Part shown: one piece after another, positions 1 to 8,221 of the stretch
How the letters are laid out: each line of letters opens with the position of its first letter
Numbering within the stretch: position 1 is the stretch's first letter
Assembly: GCA_015295885.1 (NCBI GenBank)
Contig: DVEE01000271.1
Span: 1-28,161, forward strand
Reading direction: 5' to 3'
DNA from: Leptolyngbyaceae cyanobacterium M65_K2018_010
Lineage (GTDB): Bacteria > Cyanobacteriota > Cyanobacteriia > Phormidesmidales > Phormidesmidaceae
Length of the DNA: 28,161 nucleotides
Notes under the pieces: generated by a model
Told to the model about the DNA's origin: nothing
What the model saw: only the letters and a program-made list of their open reading frames with translations
Databases searched by the model: none
Program-made: the position numbers and the translations under genes

Positions 1-56
1 ACTTATCGAGGGTACGACTTGATTTTCTGGTTCTGTCTATTTTACCGCGATGAAAT

Positions 57-890
57 TCAAGGCAACCAGGGATATTGACGGAAATTTGGCTTTCTTTTTT
101 CTAAGAAAGCTTGCTTGCCCTCAGTGCCTTCTTCAGTCATGTAATAAAGTAAAGTAGCGTTGCCAGCCAGTTCTTGCAAACCAGCTTGCCCATCACAGTC
201 GGCATTCAAAGCAGCTTTGAGACAGCGGATTGCAATGGGACTCTTTTCTAAAATTTCTTGTGCCCATTTAATTCCTTCTGCTTGCAACTGTGCTACCGGA
301 ACGACACAATTTACCAAGCCCATTTCCAAGGCTTCGGTAGCATTATACTGACGGCATAAAAACCAAATTTCTCGGGCTTTTTTTTGGCCCACACTGCGGG
401 CCAGGTAGCTGGCCCCAAACCCGCCATCAAAGCTGCCTACCTTGGGGCCGGTTTGGCCAAATATGGCATTGTCAGCGGCAATGGTTAGATCGCACACCAC
501 ATGAAGGACATGGCCACCGCCAATGGCATAGCCCGCCACCAGGGCAATCACCACCTTGGGTAGAGAGCGAATCAGCCGCTGCAAATCTAGTACGTTGAGG
601 CGGGGCACTCCCGCCTCGTCCAGGTAGCCGCCCTGACCCCGCACGCTCTGGTCACCGCCAGAGCAAAAGGCATATTTACCATCGCTATGGGGGCCAGCCC
701 CAGTCAGCAGTACCACCCCAATGCGGCTGTCTTCTCGGGCATTGGTAAAGGCTTCGTACATCTCGGCAATGGTTCTGGGTCGAAAGGCATTGCGCCTATG
801 GGGCCGATTGATGGTGATTTTAGCGATGCCATCGGCCTTTTCATAAATGATGTCTTCGTAGGGCTTTACGATTTGCCAGTCAACCTGCAT
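57..890 (-). CDS. menB: 1,4-dihydroxy-2-naphthoyl-CoA synthase (MenB)
   Basis: Crotonase-fold enzyme that closes the second ring of the naphthoquinone nucleus by converting O-succinylbenzoyl-CoA to 1,4-dihydroxy-2-naphthoyl-CoA. In cyanobacteria this feeds phylloquinone, the A1 cofactor of photosystem I. The protein reads as MenB over its whole length: ITINRPHRRNAFRP near the start, FCSGGDQ oxyanion-hole region, GQTGPKVGSFDGGFG, KKAREIWFLCRQY, and the ALNADCDGQAGLQELAGNA block near the end, all close to E. coli MenB. The Gln and Gly of QTGP match the bicarbonate-binding positions of the bicarbonate-dependent class. I chose the Met at 890 (MQVDWQIVKPYEDI) because family members start there; an in-frame ATG five codons earlier, at 905, is possible. 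It is divergent from the SGNH hydrolase gene, and I see no other men gene in the window. Confidence 0.96.
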   Translation of the reverse strand: MQVDWQIVKPYEDIIYEKADGIAKITINRPHRRNAFRPRTIAEMYEAFTNAREDSRIGVVLLTGAGPHSDGKYAFCSGGDQSVRGQGGYLDEAGVPRLNVLDLQRLIRSLPKVVIALVAGYAIGGGHVLHVVCDLTIAADNAIFGQTGPKVGSFDGGFGASYLARSVGQKKAREIWFLCRQYNATEALEMGLVNCVVPVAQLQAEGIKWAQEILEKSPIAIRCLKAALNADCDGQAGLQELAGNATLLYYMTEEGTEGKQAFLEKRKPNFRQYPWLP

Positions 891-1042
891 GGGGCCTGTA
901 TCCAACTTAAAAGAAGTCCAGCCTTTAGCCTCTCATACCTGTAACGATGCGCTACAGTCTGCTACGCCAATGTAGCAATTGATGACATTTACCCCATCCC
1001 TGAGTTGGACTGGATCTAGGTTGTTTTAGGAAACTAACCCCT

Positions 1043-2503
1043 ATGGCTAAACTGGTTGCCATTGGCGATAGCCTCACCCAAGGCTTCCAAAGTGGTGCAA
1101 TCCTCCGTACCGATCTGGCCTATCCGACGCTAGTGGCCAAATCCCTGGGCTTAAAAGTGCCCACCGAGTTCCCCATTCCCACCTTTCCTGGCAGTGGTTT
1201 ACCCCTCAACCTGGAAGATGCCCTGCGCGTTATGGAGCAATACCTGGGCCAGGAGATTGATACCTGGGAATGGGTGGCTCGCTTCCCTGCCCTGCTTCAC
1301 CAGTATGCTGATTCTGTAGAAGACCTCTACGAGCGGGGCGCCGGTTCGCGGCCAGTCTCCTACGGGGGGAGTTACCACAACCTGGCGGTGTGGGGCTTCA
1401 AGGTAGTGGATAGCTTTACGATCAACTCGGCCTACTGCGATCAGACCATCAAACGGGAAGAAGGGTGGATCGAGGATGACTTCTTTGGCCTCCCCGCGGC
1501 TCCCATGTACCGGACTGCTAAGCGGGTGCTCAACCCCAATTTTCATGCTTCCAAAGCCAGTTGGACCCAGATCGATAACCTCAAGGCCGTTGTGCAAAAG
1601 GATGGACAACTGGAGACGCTGATCCTGTGGCTGGGGGCGAATGACTGTCTGGGGACGGTGATCGATCTGCAAGTGAAGGATATGACCGACGCCGATGTAG
1701 AAAAGCTGCAACAAAGTGGTCAAATCAATGACCCGGTGGCTCGACGCCAGTGGAATCTAACCCACCTTGGTCTATTTGAACAGGATTTTAAGACCCTGGT
1801 TACGGCCATTGCCAAGGTGATTCCTGCTACGACCCAGGTGTTTGTAGGCACGGTGCCCCATGTGACGATTCCGCCAATTAGTAAAGGTATGGGCGCCTTT
1901 GACGGCACCTACTTTGAATACTACGGTTCCTTCTTCGCCAACGCTAAAAGCTTCGGCAATCCGCCCAAGCAACGGCACCTGACTAAGGCGCAGGTGATTG
2001 CAATTGACCAGCGCATTGATGGGTTTAACCAGGTGATTCGCTCCACGGTGGGCCAGCAGGGACCGCAATGGCACATGGTTGATGTTGGGGCTATTCTGGA
2101 TGAATTGGCGGTGAAGCGGAACAGAAGTTCTGACAGCCCAGGCCTGCGCCTAATTGAGTACTATCGCCGCAGAGGTCAGCCTGATCATCCTTTGCTTAAG
2201 CTGAAACCCGTACCCAGCATCTTGCGGTTAGATACCAACAACGCCATTCGTTTGCAAGGGGGGTTGTTTAGTCTGGATTGTATCCACCCCACTACCATTG
2301 GCTACGGCATTGTTGCCGAGGAGTTTTTGACGGTCATGAAGGCGGCGGGCATTGCTGGGGCTGACCCCAGCAAGCTGAATTGGCCAGAGGTTATCGCCCA
2401 CGACACTTTGCTTCAGGCTCCACCTTCCCTCTGGGACGATATTATTCAGGCGGCTGAAAACAACGCTGGGCTGTGGGAGATGCTGCTGGGCCTGTTCACC
2501 TAG
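1043..2503 (+). CDS. SGNH/GDSL-family hydrolase
   Basis: Predicted ester or acyl hydrolase of 486 residues. The SGNH blocks are visible: GDSL at residues 8-11 with nucleophile Ser10, a glycine-rich SYGGSYHNLAVWG block at about 106-118, GAND with Asn200, and DCIHPTTIGYG with Asp412 and His415. Together these give the Ser, Asn, Asp and His expected of the fold. No signal peptide or membrane segment is seen, so a cytoplasmic location is likely unless export is atypical. It is about twice the size of minimal GDSL esterases (around 200-250 residues), the extra length lying between the Ser and Asn blocks and between the Asn and His blocks. Its TAG stop overlaps the stop of the convergent peptidoglycan hydrolase gene. 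The substrate cannot be told from sequence; class confidence is high and function is open. Confidence 0.85.
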   Translation: MAKLVAIGDSLTQGFQSGAILRTDLAYPTLVAKSLGLKVPTEFPIPTFPGSGLPLNLEDALRVMEQYLGQEIDTWEWVARFPALLHQYADSVEDLYERGAGSRPVSYGGSYHNLAVWGFKVVDSFTINSAYCDQTIKREEGWIEDDFFGLPAAPMYRTAKRVLNPNFHASKASWTQIDNLKAVVQKDGQLETLILWLGANDCLGTVIDLQVKDMTDADVEKLQQSGQINDPVARRQWNLTHLGLFEQDFKTLVTAIAKVIPATTQVFVGTVPHVTIPPISKGMGAFDGTYFEYYGSFFANAKSFGNPPKQRHLTKAQVIAIDQRIDGFNQVIRSTVGQQGPQWHMVDVGAILDELAVKRNRSSDSPGLRLIEYYRRRGQPDHPLLKLKPVPSILRLDTNNAIRLQGGLFSLDCIHPTTIGYGIVAEEFLTVMKAAGIAGADPSKLNWPEVIAHDTLLQAPPSLWDDIIQAAENNAGLWEMLLGLFT

Positions 2504-3876
2504 AGCAACCCGGCCGATTCGTAGAGCCGGTTCATGAAGGCCAGAATTTTCCGTCCGTACTCTGGATCGTTGTTCCACCGCCCGGTCAACTGTTCTACCA
2601 GGGGAGCCACGCCCCGGCGTACAAACTGAAAGCGCGGATCCACCTGGCTTTGAATCAGCGGTTCTAAGCTGCCGTAGGCTTTGAGGTGCTGGATCTGGGC
2701 CCGTACGCCAATGCGAGCGGTGGGGAAGGACGCCCCTTCCGGGCCGCCGGTGGGGGAACCCAGCCCTCCAAAGTTGTTTTGGGCCGGGTTATTGGTGCTG
2801 CCGCCAAAGAAGAGAGAATTCGTTTCCACCAGCATTTGGCAAAAGGCAATGTCGTGATTGACTCCTTCAATCGCCGCTTCCTCGCGGTAGAGTTTGGGCA
2901 GATCCCGGTAGGTGTTGATGGCGGCTTCGTTCAGGCTTTTCAGGAACATCAGTAGTTGGACCTCGGTGGTGCTGCCCATGCCCATCAGTCGATCCATGGA
3001 GCCAGGGCAAAAGCGCATCCCGGCGGCCGATCGCAGAATGACCGTGCGGGTATCGGCGTTCCAATTCACCGAAACGTTATAGCTACGCAGGTCCACGGCT
3101 TTGATATAGACCACATTGGCGTAGCGCACCCGCGAAACACTGGGGGCGTTGCTGATGTTGACGCCGAGCAAATCAGCCAGGTCGATGGGGACGTAGGAGT
3201 TGCCATTAACGATGATGCCGGTTTCAGGATAGATGCCGCCGTTGATGCTGATGCGAATTTCTGGAAAACTCGAGGTCGATGCCGCATTGGTGCGACTCGC
3301 CTCAACCGGCGGGGCCACTGCCCGGCTCCAGGAGGTCAGCCCATCGGCAATGCCCAGGGCCACATCCCGCCGCTGGTTTTGAATCAGGGCCAGATCCTGT
3401 GGGTTGCTCAGAAAGCCGATTTCCATGAGCAGCGAAGGACATTTCAAGACCCGCGTGAAAGGTAACTGTCCGGTGGGCGAGTCCGTATCCGGTTTGACTC
3501 CACGGCTGGGCAACTGGGGCACCCGCCGTCGCAGGGCCAGGAGCACCATTTCCCCGTGGGATCGGCGGACTTCATTTTGGGCGATGTGAAAAACCGCCGA
3601 CCCCCGTACTCCTGGGTCGCTGTTGGCACCCGCGTGGATTTCTAGGGCCACATCGGTGGACTGACAGCGGGCATTAATCCAGGCCAGGGTTTGGGCGGCA
3701 CTCAGGTCATCGGGGACCGGTAATACCGCAAAACCCCGCGATCGCAGTTCCACCACCACGAGGTCACGCACCTGCATCATTTCCGCGGCTTCTGTGGTGG
3801 TAGGGAGTACGGCCCCGGGGTCGATCACCCCATCTTCATAGCCACCGTGACCCGCTGAAATAAAAATTTGTGCCAT
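2500..3876 (-). CDS. N-acetylmuramoyl-L-alanine amidase with C-terminal glucosaminidase-like domain
   Basis: Two-domain cell-wall hydrolase of 458 residues. Residues 1-185 are an Amidase_3 domain that cleaves the MurNAc-L-Ala bond: SAGHGG with Zn ligand His10, a Glu near 29-32, EIHAGAN with His81, and LLMEIGF with catalytic Glu152. Residues about 205-285 form a beta-rich segment resembling a copper-amine-oxidase N-like or stalk domain. Residues about 335-458 resemble the LytG/FlgJ-type glucosaminidase fold, with candidate catalytic Glu351 in QMLVETNSLFFGG and NNFGGLG at 367-373. The start at 3876 (MAQIFISAGHGG) matches how the amidase fold begins; an upstream in-frame Met at 3933 would add 19 residues that look like no signal peptide. 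No secretion signal is visible from either start, which is odd for a wall hydrolase. Its stop overlaps that of the convergent SGNH gene. Confidence 0.88.
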   Translation of the reverse strand: MAQIFISAGHGGYEDGVIDPGAVLPTTTEAAEMMQVRDLVVVELRSRGFAVLPVPDDLSAAQTLAWINARCQSTDVALEIHAGANSDPGVRGSAVFHIAQNEVRRSHGEMVLLALRRRVPQLPSRGVKPDTDSPTGQLPFTRVLKCPSLLMEIGFLSNPQDLALIQNQRRDVALGIADGLTSWSRAVAPPVEASRTNAASTSSFPEIRISINGGIYPETGIIVNGNSYVPIDLADLLGVNISNAPSVSRVRYANVVYIKAVDLRSYNVSVNWNADTRTVILRSAAGMRFCPGSMDRLMGMGSTTEVQLLMFLKSLNEAAINTYRDLPKLYREEAAIEGVNHDIAFCQMLVETNSLFFGGSTNNPAQNNFGGLGSPTGGPEGASFPTARIGVRAQIQHLKAYGSLEPLIQSQVDPRFQFVRRGVAPLVEQLTGRWNNDPEYGRKILAFMNRLYESAGLL

Positions 3877-4100
3877 GCTGACAAGCTCTTGAGCTGAATC
3901 CCTGGCCTGAATCATACCTACGAACTGGGCCAATGAAACGGAGAAATCCGGCCTGGATCCGCTCGCTGAGCATATTGATACAGCCCCCCCAGTGGCCAGG
4001 GTAAAGAGGCTCCATGGGGCAACCCTATACCCCCAGCGGCAGCCCCCCCTGATCCGGCAGCGCTTAGCCGGTAGCCTGACATGACTCCGGGGATCCCCTG

Positions 4101-5891
4101 CTAGCGTTTCACTAATTTCTTAGAAACCTTCCGCAGGCGAATGGACTCTGGGGTAATTTCCACCAGCTCATCGGGGCCGATGTATTCCAGGGCCCGCTCC
4201 AAACTCATTTCCTGGGGGGTTTGCAGTTGGACCAGTTCATCCCCGGTGGCGGATCGATGGTTGGTGAGTTGTTTGGTCTTACACACGTTGAGTTCCAGAT
4301 CCTGGGGACGGTTATGTTCCCCAACAATCATGCCCTTGTAAACTCGGGTGCCTGGGGTAATGAAAAAGATTCCGCGGTCTTCGGCATTTTTCATGGCGTA
4401 GAAGGTGGCGACCCCTTCTTCAAAGGCAATCAAGACCCCATTCCGACGGGTATCAATTTCGCCACAGAGGGGACGGTAGTCCAGGAAGCTGTGGTTCATG
4501 ATCCCTTCGCCCCGGGTTAGGCGCATAAACTCGCCCCGGAATCCGATTAGGCCCCGGGCCGGAATGACAAACTCCAGGGTGGCTCGTCCGTCGCCCATCA
4601 CCCGCATATCTTGCAGTTCTCCCCGGCGCTGACCCAGCCGCTCCATACAGCCACCAACGCCATCTTCTGGCACATCCAAAATCAGCAGTTCAAAGGGTTC
4701 ACAGGGCTGGCCGTTGACTTCACGGTAGATCACCTGGGGTTGAGACACTTGAAACTCGTAGCCTTCCCGGCGCATGGTTTCAATCAAAATGCCCAGATGC
4801 AGTTCGCCCCGGCCCGATACCGCAAAGCGATCCGGGGAATCGGTAGGCTCTACCCGCAGGGCTACGTTGGTTTCGAGTTCTCGCATCAAGCGATCGCGCA
4901 GTTGTCGCGAGGTGACAAAGCTCCCTTCCTGCCCTGCAAAGGGAGAGTCATTGACTACGAAGGTCATTTGCAAGGTGGGCTCATCCACCTTAATCAAAGG
5001 CAGCGCCTGGGGGTTATTGGGGCAGGTGATGGTTTCACCGATGTTGGCATCGCTAAACCCAGCCACAGCCACAATCTCCCCCGCCGAAGCCTGCTCAATC
5101 TCGATCCGGCGGAGCCCGTCAAAGCCTAGGAGCTTGGTGATTTTGGCCTTGACTAGGCTGCCATCTTCCTTAATCAAGGCCGCCTGTTGGCCCGACTGAA
5201 TTGTGCCATTGTGGATTTTGCCAATCACAATCCGGCCCAGATACTCGGAATAATCGAGGGTGGTTACCTGCAACTGGAGCGGCTTGTCCACATCCCCCAC
5301 CGGTGGCGGCACATGATCCAGAATGGACTCAAACAGCGGCTTCATATCCACGCTATCGTCCTCTAGGTGAAGCTTGGCAAAGCCTGCCATGCCCGAAGCG
5401 AAGAGGTAGGGAAACTCGCATTGGTCGTCGTCGGCACCTAATTCCAGGAATAAATCCAGCACCTTATCGACCGCCTGGTGGGGTTCCGCCTGGGGTCGGT
5501 CGATCTTATTAATCACCACAATGGGGCGCAGGCCCTTTTCCAGGGCTTTTTTCAGCACAAATCGGGTCTGCGGCATAGGGCCTTCGTTGGCATCCACGAT
5601 CAGAATGCAGCCATCGACCATGCCTAGCACCCGCTCAACCTCACCGCCAAAGTCAGCGTGGCCAGGGGGGTCAACGATGTTGATCAGAGTGTCCTGGTAA
5701 CGAACGGCGGTATTTTTAGACAAAATCGTAATGCCCCGCTCCCGCTCCAAATCATTAGAGTCCATCACACAGTCTGGCACCTCTTCCCCTTCGCGAAAAA
5801 TACCAGACTGCTTGAGCAGGGCATCTACCAGGGTGGTTTTGCCGTGATCGACGTGGGCGATAATCGCAACGTTGCGGATAGGGAGCGTCAT
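4101..5891 (-). CDS. typA: Translational GTPase TypA/BipA
   Basis: Ribosome-binding GTPase of the EF-G/LepA group, linked in other bacteria to ribosome assembly and stress growth. The 596-residue length is normal. G1 AHVDHGKT is at residues 12-19, the G2 RGITI at 52-56, G3 at 74-77 and G4 NKID at 128-131. The EF-Tu-like domain 2, the EF-G-like fold with SGRGELHLGILIETMRREGYEF, and a TypA C-terminal domain with ARGLIGFRGEF and basic tail follow in order. The G3 motif reads DPPGHAD rather than the usual DTPGHAD. ATG at 5891 gives the standard N-terminus. The gene is followed downstream by a 224-base gap to the amidase gene; the upstream gap carries the petA terminator, so typA is probably transcribed from its own promoter. 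Confidence 0.97.
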   Translation of the reverse strand: MTLPIRNVAIIAHVDHGKTTLVDALLKQSGIFREGEEVPDCVMDSNDLERERGITILSKNTAVRYQDTLINIVDPPGHADFGGEVERVLGMVDGCILIVDANEGPMPQTRFVLKKALEKGLRPIVVINKIDRPQAEPHQAVDKVLDLFLELGADDDQCEFPYLFASGMAGFAKLHLEDDSVDMKPLFESILDHVPPPVGDVDKPLQLQVTTLDYSEYLGRIVIGKIHNGTIQSGQQAALIKEDGSLVKAKITKLLGFDGLRRIEIEQASAGEIVAVAGFSDANIGETITCPNNPQALPLIKVDEPTLQMTFVVNDSPFAGQEGSFVTSRQLRDRLMRELETNVALRVEPTDSPDRFAVSGRGELHLGILIETMRREGYEFQVSQPQVIYREVNGQPCEPFELLILDVPEDGVGGCMERLGQRRGELQDMRVMGDGRATLEFVIPARGLIGFRGEFMRLTRGEGIMNHSFLDYRPLCGEIDTRRNGVLIAFEEGVATFYAMKNAEDRGIFFITPGTRVYKGMIVGEHNRPQDLELNVCKTKQLTNHRSATGDELVQLQTPQEMSLERALEYIGPDELVEITPESIRLRKVSKKLVKR

Positions 5892-6196
5892 AACTAAAAT
5901 TTGAGCCTAGGCGACAGTAAAGGGGGGTCGAAACTATGCCCAAGCGCCCGATAGCCAGAAGCTCAAGATAAGTTTCGAATATGCAAAAAGTCTTAACAAT
6001 TGTAGCTTACGGAATTGCCGAGCTGGGTGTCCCCTACCCTGAATTTCAGATTTGGCTGTGGGCTTAGCCCAGCTAACCGTCTTTTCCCCGGGGCTGGGGG
6101 GAGTAGGGCCGGCCTGACCGCTCTGGGGACTGCCAGCGCAAAAAAAGGGGATGCCAGCGCATCCCCAAAGCCTCAACTTGAAGGGTGGTCAATCAC
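5892..6196. other. Intergenic region between petA and typA
   Basis: This 305-base gap holds the petA terminator (6140-6166) at its right end and should hold the typA promoter at its left, AT-rich part (about 5960-6010). No convincing -35/-10 pair, tRNA or short gene was found. A GGGCTTAGCCC inverted repeat lies near 6060 but has no T-run. Confidence 0.6.
6140..6166 (-). terminator. Rho-independent terminator of petC-petA
   Basis: On the minus strand an 8-bp perfect stem GGGGATGC/GCATCCCC with a GCTG loop is followed by seven T residues. It lies about 30 bases past the petA stop, so it should end the petC-petA transcript and separate it from typA. Confidence 0.88.
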
Positions 6197-7162
6197 CTAG
6201 AAGGTCATTTCGGCGGCCTGTACGCGCTCCACCTGCTTCTTCTTCAGCACTAGCATGATTTGGGTAATCATCACCGCCGCTAAAAAGGCAATTAGCCCCT
6301 TAATGCGGTTAGGGCTTTGCAGCACAATTTCCGTATCGACCTGACCAAACCCACCCACGTTAGGGTTGGTAGTAAGTGGTTTGCCAGCCTCAATGGTTTC
6401 GCCCTCAGCCACCAGCAGTTCCGGACCGGCAGGAATCGAGTCCACCACCTTTTCCCCGGTAGTAGACAAAATGGTCACAGCGTAGCCACCTCCAGCTTGA
6501 GCTTGAATGTCGGTGACGGTGCCACTGACGGAGGCATTGTAAGCCGCATTGTTACTGGCTTGGCCGGTGGGGTAGACTTGCCCCCGGCCCCGATTACCGC
6601 CGACATGGATTTGGTACTTGCCAAAGGTCACGGATTTGTTCTCGGCGGGGTCGGGAGAAAGTACGGGGAAAACGATTTCCTGATATTGCTCACCCGGTAG
6701 CGGACCCACTAGAACAATATTTTCCTGGGTCTCGCTGTAGGGCATGAAGTAGGTGCTGCCTACCTCTTCCTTCAACTCCTCGGGAATGCGCTCCGGGGGG
6801 GCAATCTTGAAGCCGTCGGGGAGCACGACCACCGCACCCACATTCAGCCCGCCCTTGCTGCCATCCCCTAGCACCTGCTGGGTGTTGAGATCGTAGGGAA
6901 TTTCGACCTTGAGCTTAAAGACAGAGTCGGGCAGCACGGCCTGGGGGGCTTCTACCTTGGTGGGCTTAGCCGCCAGGTGGCAATTGGCACAGACAATTCG
7001 CCCGGTAGCTTCGCGGGGCGTGGCGTAGTTTTCTTGAGCCCAGAAGGGGTAAGCGGCCGCTGGTTCGGGCTGCACCAGTAGCCCTGCTAAAACAAGAAGA
7101 GCGGTGGCCAGCATAGTGGCTACTGATCGCCAACGACTCACCGATGAAAAAAAATCAGCCAT
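6197..7162 (-). CDS. petA: Cytochrome f (PetA) of the cytochrome b6f complex
   Basis: c-type cytochrome that passes electrons from the Rieske protein to plastocyanin or cytochrome c6 on the lumenal side of the thylakoid. From the Met at 7162 the protein has a 37-residue signal peptide ending AAA, then the mature N-terminus YPFWAQ, whose Tyr amino group is the axial haem ligand. CANCH follows at mature residues 21-25, the positions expected for haem attachment. The mature part is 284 residues. A single C-terminal membrane helix (about IKGLIAFLAAVMITQIMLVL) and a short basic stromal tail close the chain. In-frame starts also exist at 7177, 7195 and 7231; the last would overlap petC. I prefer 7162 because it gives a presequence shaped like family members, though no strong ribosome-binding site decides it. 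It is the second gene of the petC-petA operon. Confidence 0.97.
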   Translation of the reverse strand: MADFFSSVSRWRSVATMLATALLVLAGLLVQPEPAAAYPFWAQENYATPREATGRIVCANCHLAAKPTKVEAPQAVLPDSVFKLKVEIPYDLNTQQVLGDGSKGGLNVGAVVVLPDGFKIAPPERIPEELKEEVGSTYFMPYSETQENIVLVGPLPGEQYQEIVFPVLSPDPAENKSVTFGKYQIHVGGNRGRGQVYPTGQASNNAAYNASVSGTVTDIQAQAGGGYAVTILSTTGEKVVDSIPAGPELLVAEGETIEAGKPLTTNPNVGGFGQVDTEIVLQSPNRIKGLIAFLAAVMITQIMLVLKKKQVERVQAAEMTF

Positions 7163-7221
7163 AGGTATAGAGGTCATATCAATGGAGTGTGTCATTGACA
7201 CCGGCAGAGAAAAACTCTCTC

Positions 7222-7764
7222 CTAGGCCCACCAGGGGCTTTCGCCAGTGCGGAAGTCGGTTTCAGTCCAGGGACTGAGGGAAACCTTGTCATCTTCAGTA
7301 ACATCGGCATGGGCCAGGGCCAGGGACAAGGGCGCGGGGCCTCGTACTACCTTGCCGGTAGCGTCGTACTGGGAGCCGTGACAGGGGCAGATGAACTTGT
7401 TTTCGCTGGCATTCCAGGGCACGACACAGCCTAGGTGGGTGCAGATGGAATTGATGCCATAGCTTTCTAAGGAGCCGTTGTCCTGCACGACCAGGTAGGT
7501 GGGGTCACCCTTAAGACCTTGAACCAGGACGCGATCGCCGGGATTGTGGCTCTGCAGGAACTGGCTGGCAATCACATCGTTGCCCAGTTCATTCTTAGCC
7601 GTAACCCCGCCGCCGCCGCCGCCACTGGAGGGGGGAATAAAGTATTTGACCACCGGGTACAGCATCCCTAGCACAGTGCCAGTAGCGGCCCCAAAGGTCA
7701 GTAAATTCATGAATTGGCGACGCCCCAAATCAGGGACATCGGAGGTTCCAGAAATTTGAGTCAT
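7222..7764 (-). CDS. petC: Rieske iron-sulfur protein (PetC) of cytochrome b6f
   Basis: 2Fe-2S subunit that takes electrons from plastoquinol and hands them to cytochrome f. The 180-residue chain has a twin-arginine-like GRRQF at residues 14-18 followed by one membrane helix (about 21-43), a run of six glycines at 48-53 forming the flexible hinge, and the cluster motifs CTHLGC (Cys108, His110, Cys113) and CPCHGS (Cys126, Cys128, His129). Ends in the usual PWWA-like tail. It is the first gene of the operon with petA directly downstream, the normal cyanobacterial order. The upstream region is shared with divergent DUF3067 and carries a tandem 10-base repeat that may be regulatory. Confidence 0.98.
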   Translation of the reverse strand: MTQISGTSDVPDLGRRQFMNLLTFGAATGTVLGMLYPVVKYFIPPSSGGGGGGVTAKNELGNDVIASQFLQSHNPGDRVLVQGLKGDPTYLVVQDNGSLESYGINSICTHLGCVVPWNASENKFICPCHGSQYDATGKVVRGPAPLSLALAHADVTEDDKVSLSPWTETDFRTGESPWWA

Positions 7765-7878
7765 AATTCAAACTGTTGTACCCATTCGCATGTATCAGCA
7801 GCTGTTATTCAAACTTCCTTGGCGGCGGGATAGAGGTCAGCCGCATTCTCGACCCAGCCAGCCACCTTCCCCAGGCAA

Positions 7879-7898
7879 GCGGTCAAAGGCGGTCAAAG
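7879..7898. repeat. Tandem 10-base direct repeat upstream of petC
   Basis: GCGGTCAAAG occurs twice with no gap; read toward petC it is CTTTGACCGC twice. Half-sites one helical turn apart are typical of OmpR/PhoB-family response-regulator operators. The petC start is about 115 bases away. Regulatory meaning is inferred only. Confidence 0.5.
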
Positions 7899-8163
7899 CC
7901 TTTAGCCGCGGAAGCTCAGAACTTAACCAATCGTATTATTGCACCAGGATGTTCTCAGAATCGGTTGGGTTCTTCTCTGGCCTGGGAATACCGACCCTGA
8001 TTTTTCTCTTTCGACGACAGAAACCCTCGACCTGGTGGGCTTCACCGACGTGTAGATGGTTCTAAAGGCGGTGTTTGCTCCAGACTTGGGGTAGAGGTGT
8101 TGATTTTGGGTGAATAAATCTGTTTTTCAGAAAAATAGGCTTAAATTGGTGATTTCAAGTCGG

Positions 8164-8191
8164 TTGAGCGTATCGTGAAGAAATGTATCAA
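8164..8191 (+). promoter_or_regulatory. Possible sigma-70 promoter for DUF3067
   Basis: TTGAGC (8164-8169) and TATCAA (8186-8191) are 16 bases apart, 31 bases before the ATG. The match to consensus is only fair. Confidence 0.3.
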
Positions 8192-8221
8192 AAACGGCGG
8201 GTAACCCCAGGGGGCTAGGAC

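Larger units (their letters stand above)
7765..8221. other. Divergent promoter region petC / DUF3067
   Basis: A 457-base non-coding region with the petC promoter toward the left and the DUF3067 promoter toward the right. It holds a perfect tandem 10-base repeat (7879-7898) and an AT-rich stretch from about 8100 to 8190. ORFs read through it have no family resemblance and no ribosome-binding site, so I do not call a gene. Confidence 0.6.

Noticed and set aside
944..985. GTAACGATGCGCTAC near the menB/SGNH divergent region as an NtcA site
   Set aside because: NtcA sites need GTA-N8-TAC; here the spacer is 9 bases. The palindrome before psb34 (spacer 10) fails for the same reason.
7776..8065. 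Two overlapping plus-strand ORFs between petC and DUF3067
   Set aside because: They lie in a regulatory region, have no family resemblance and overlap each other in different frames.
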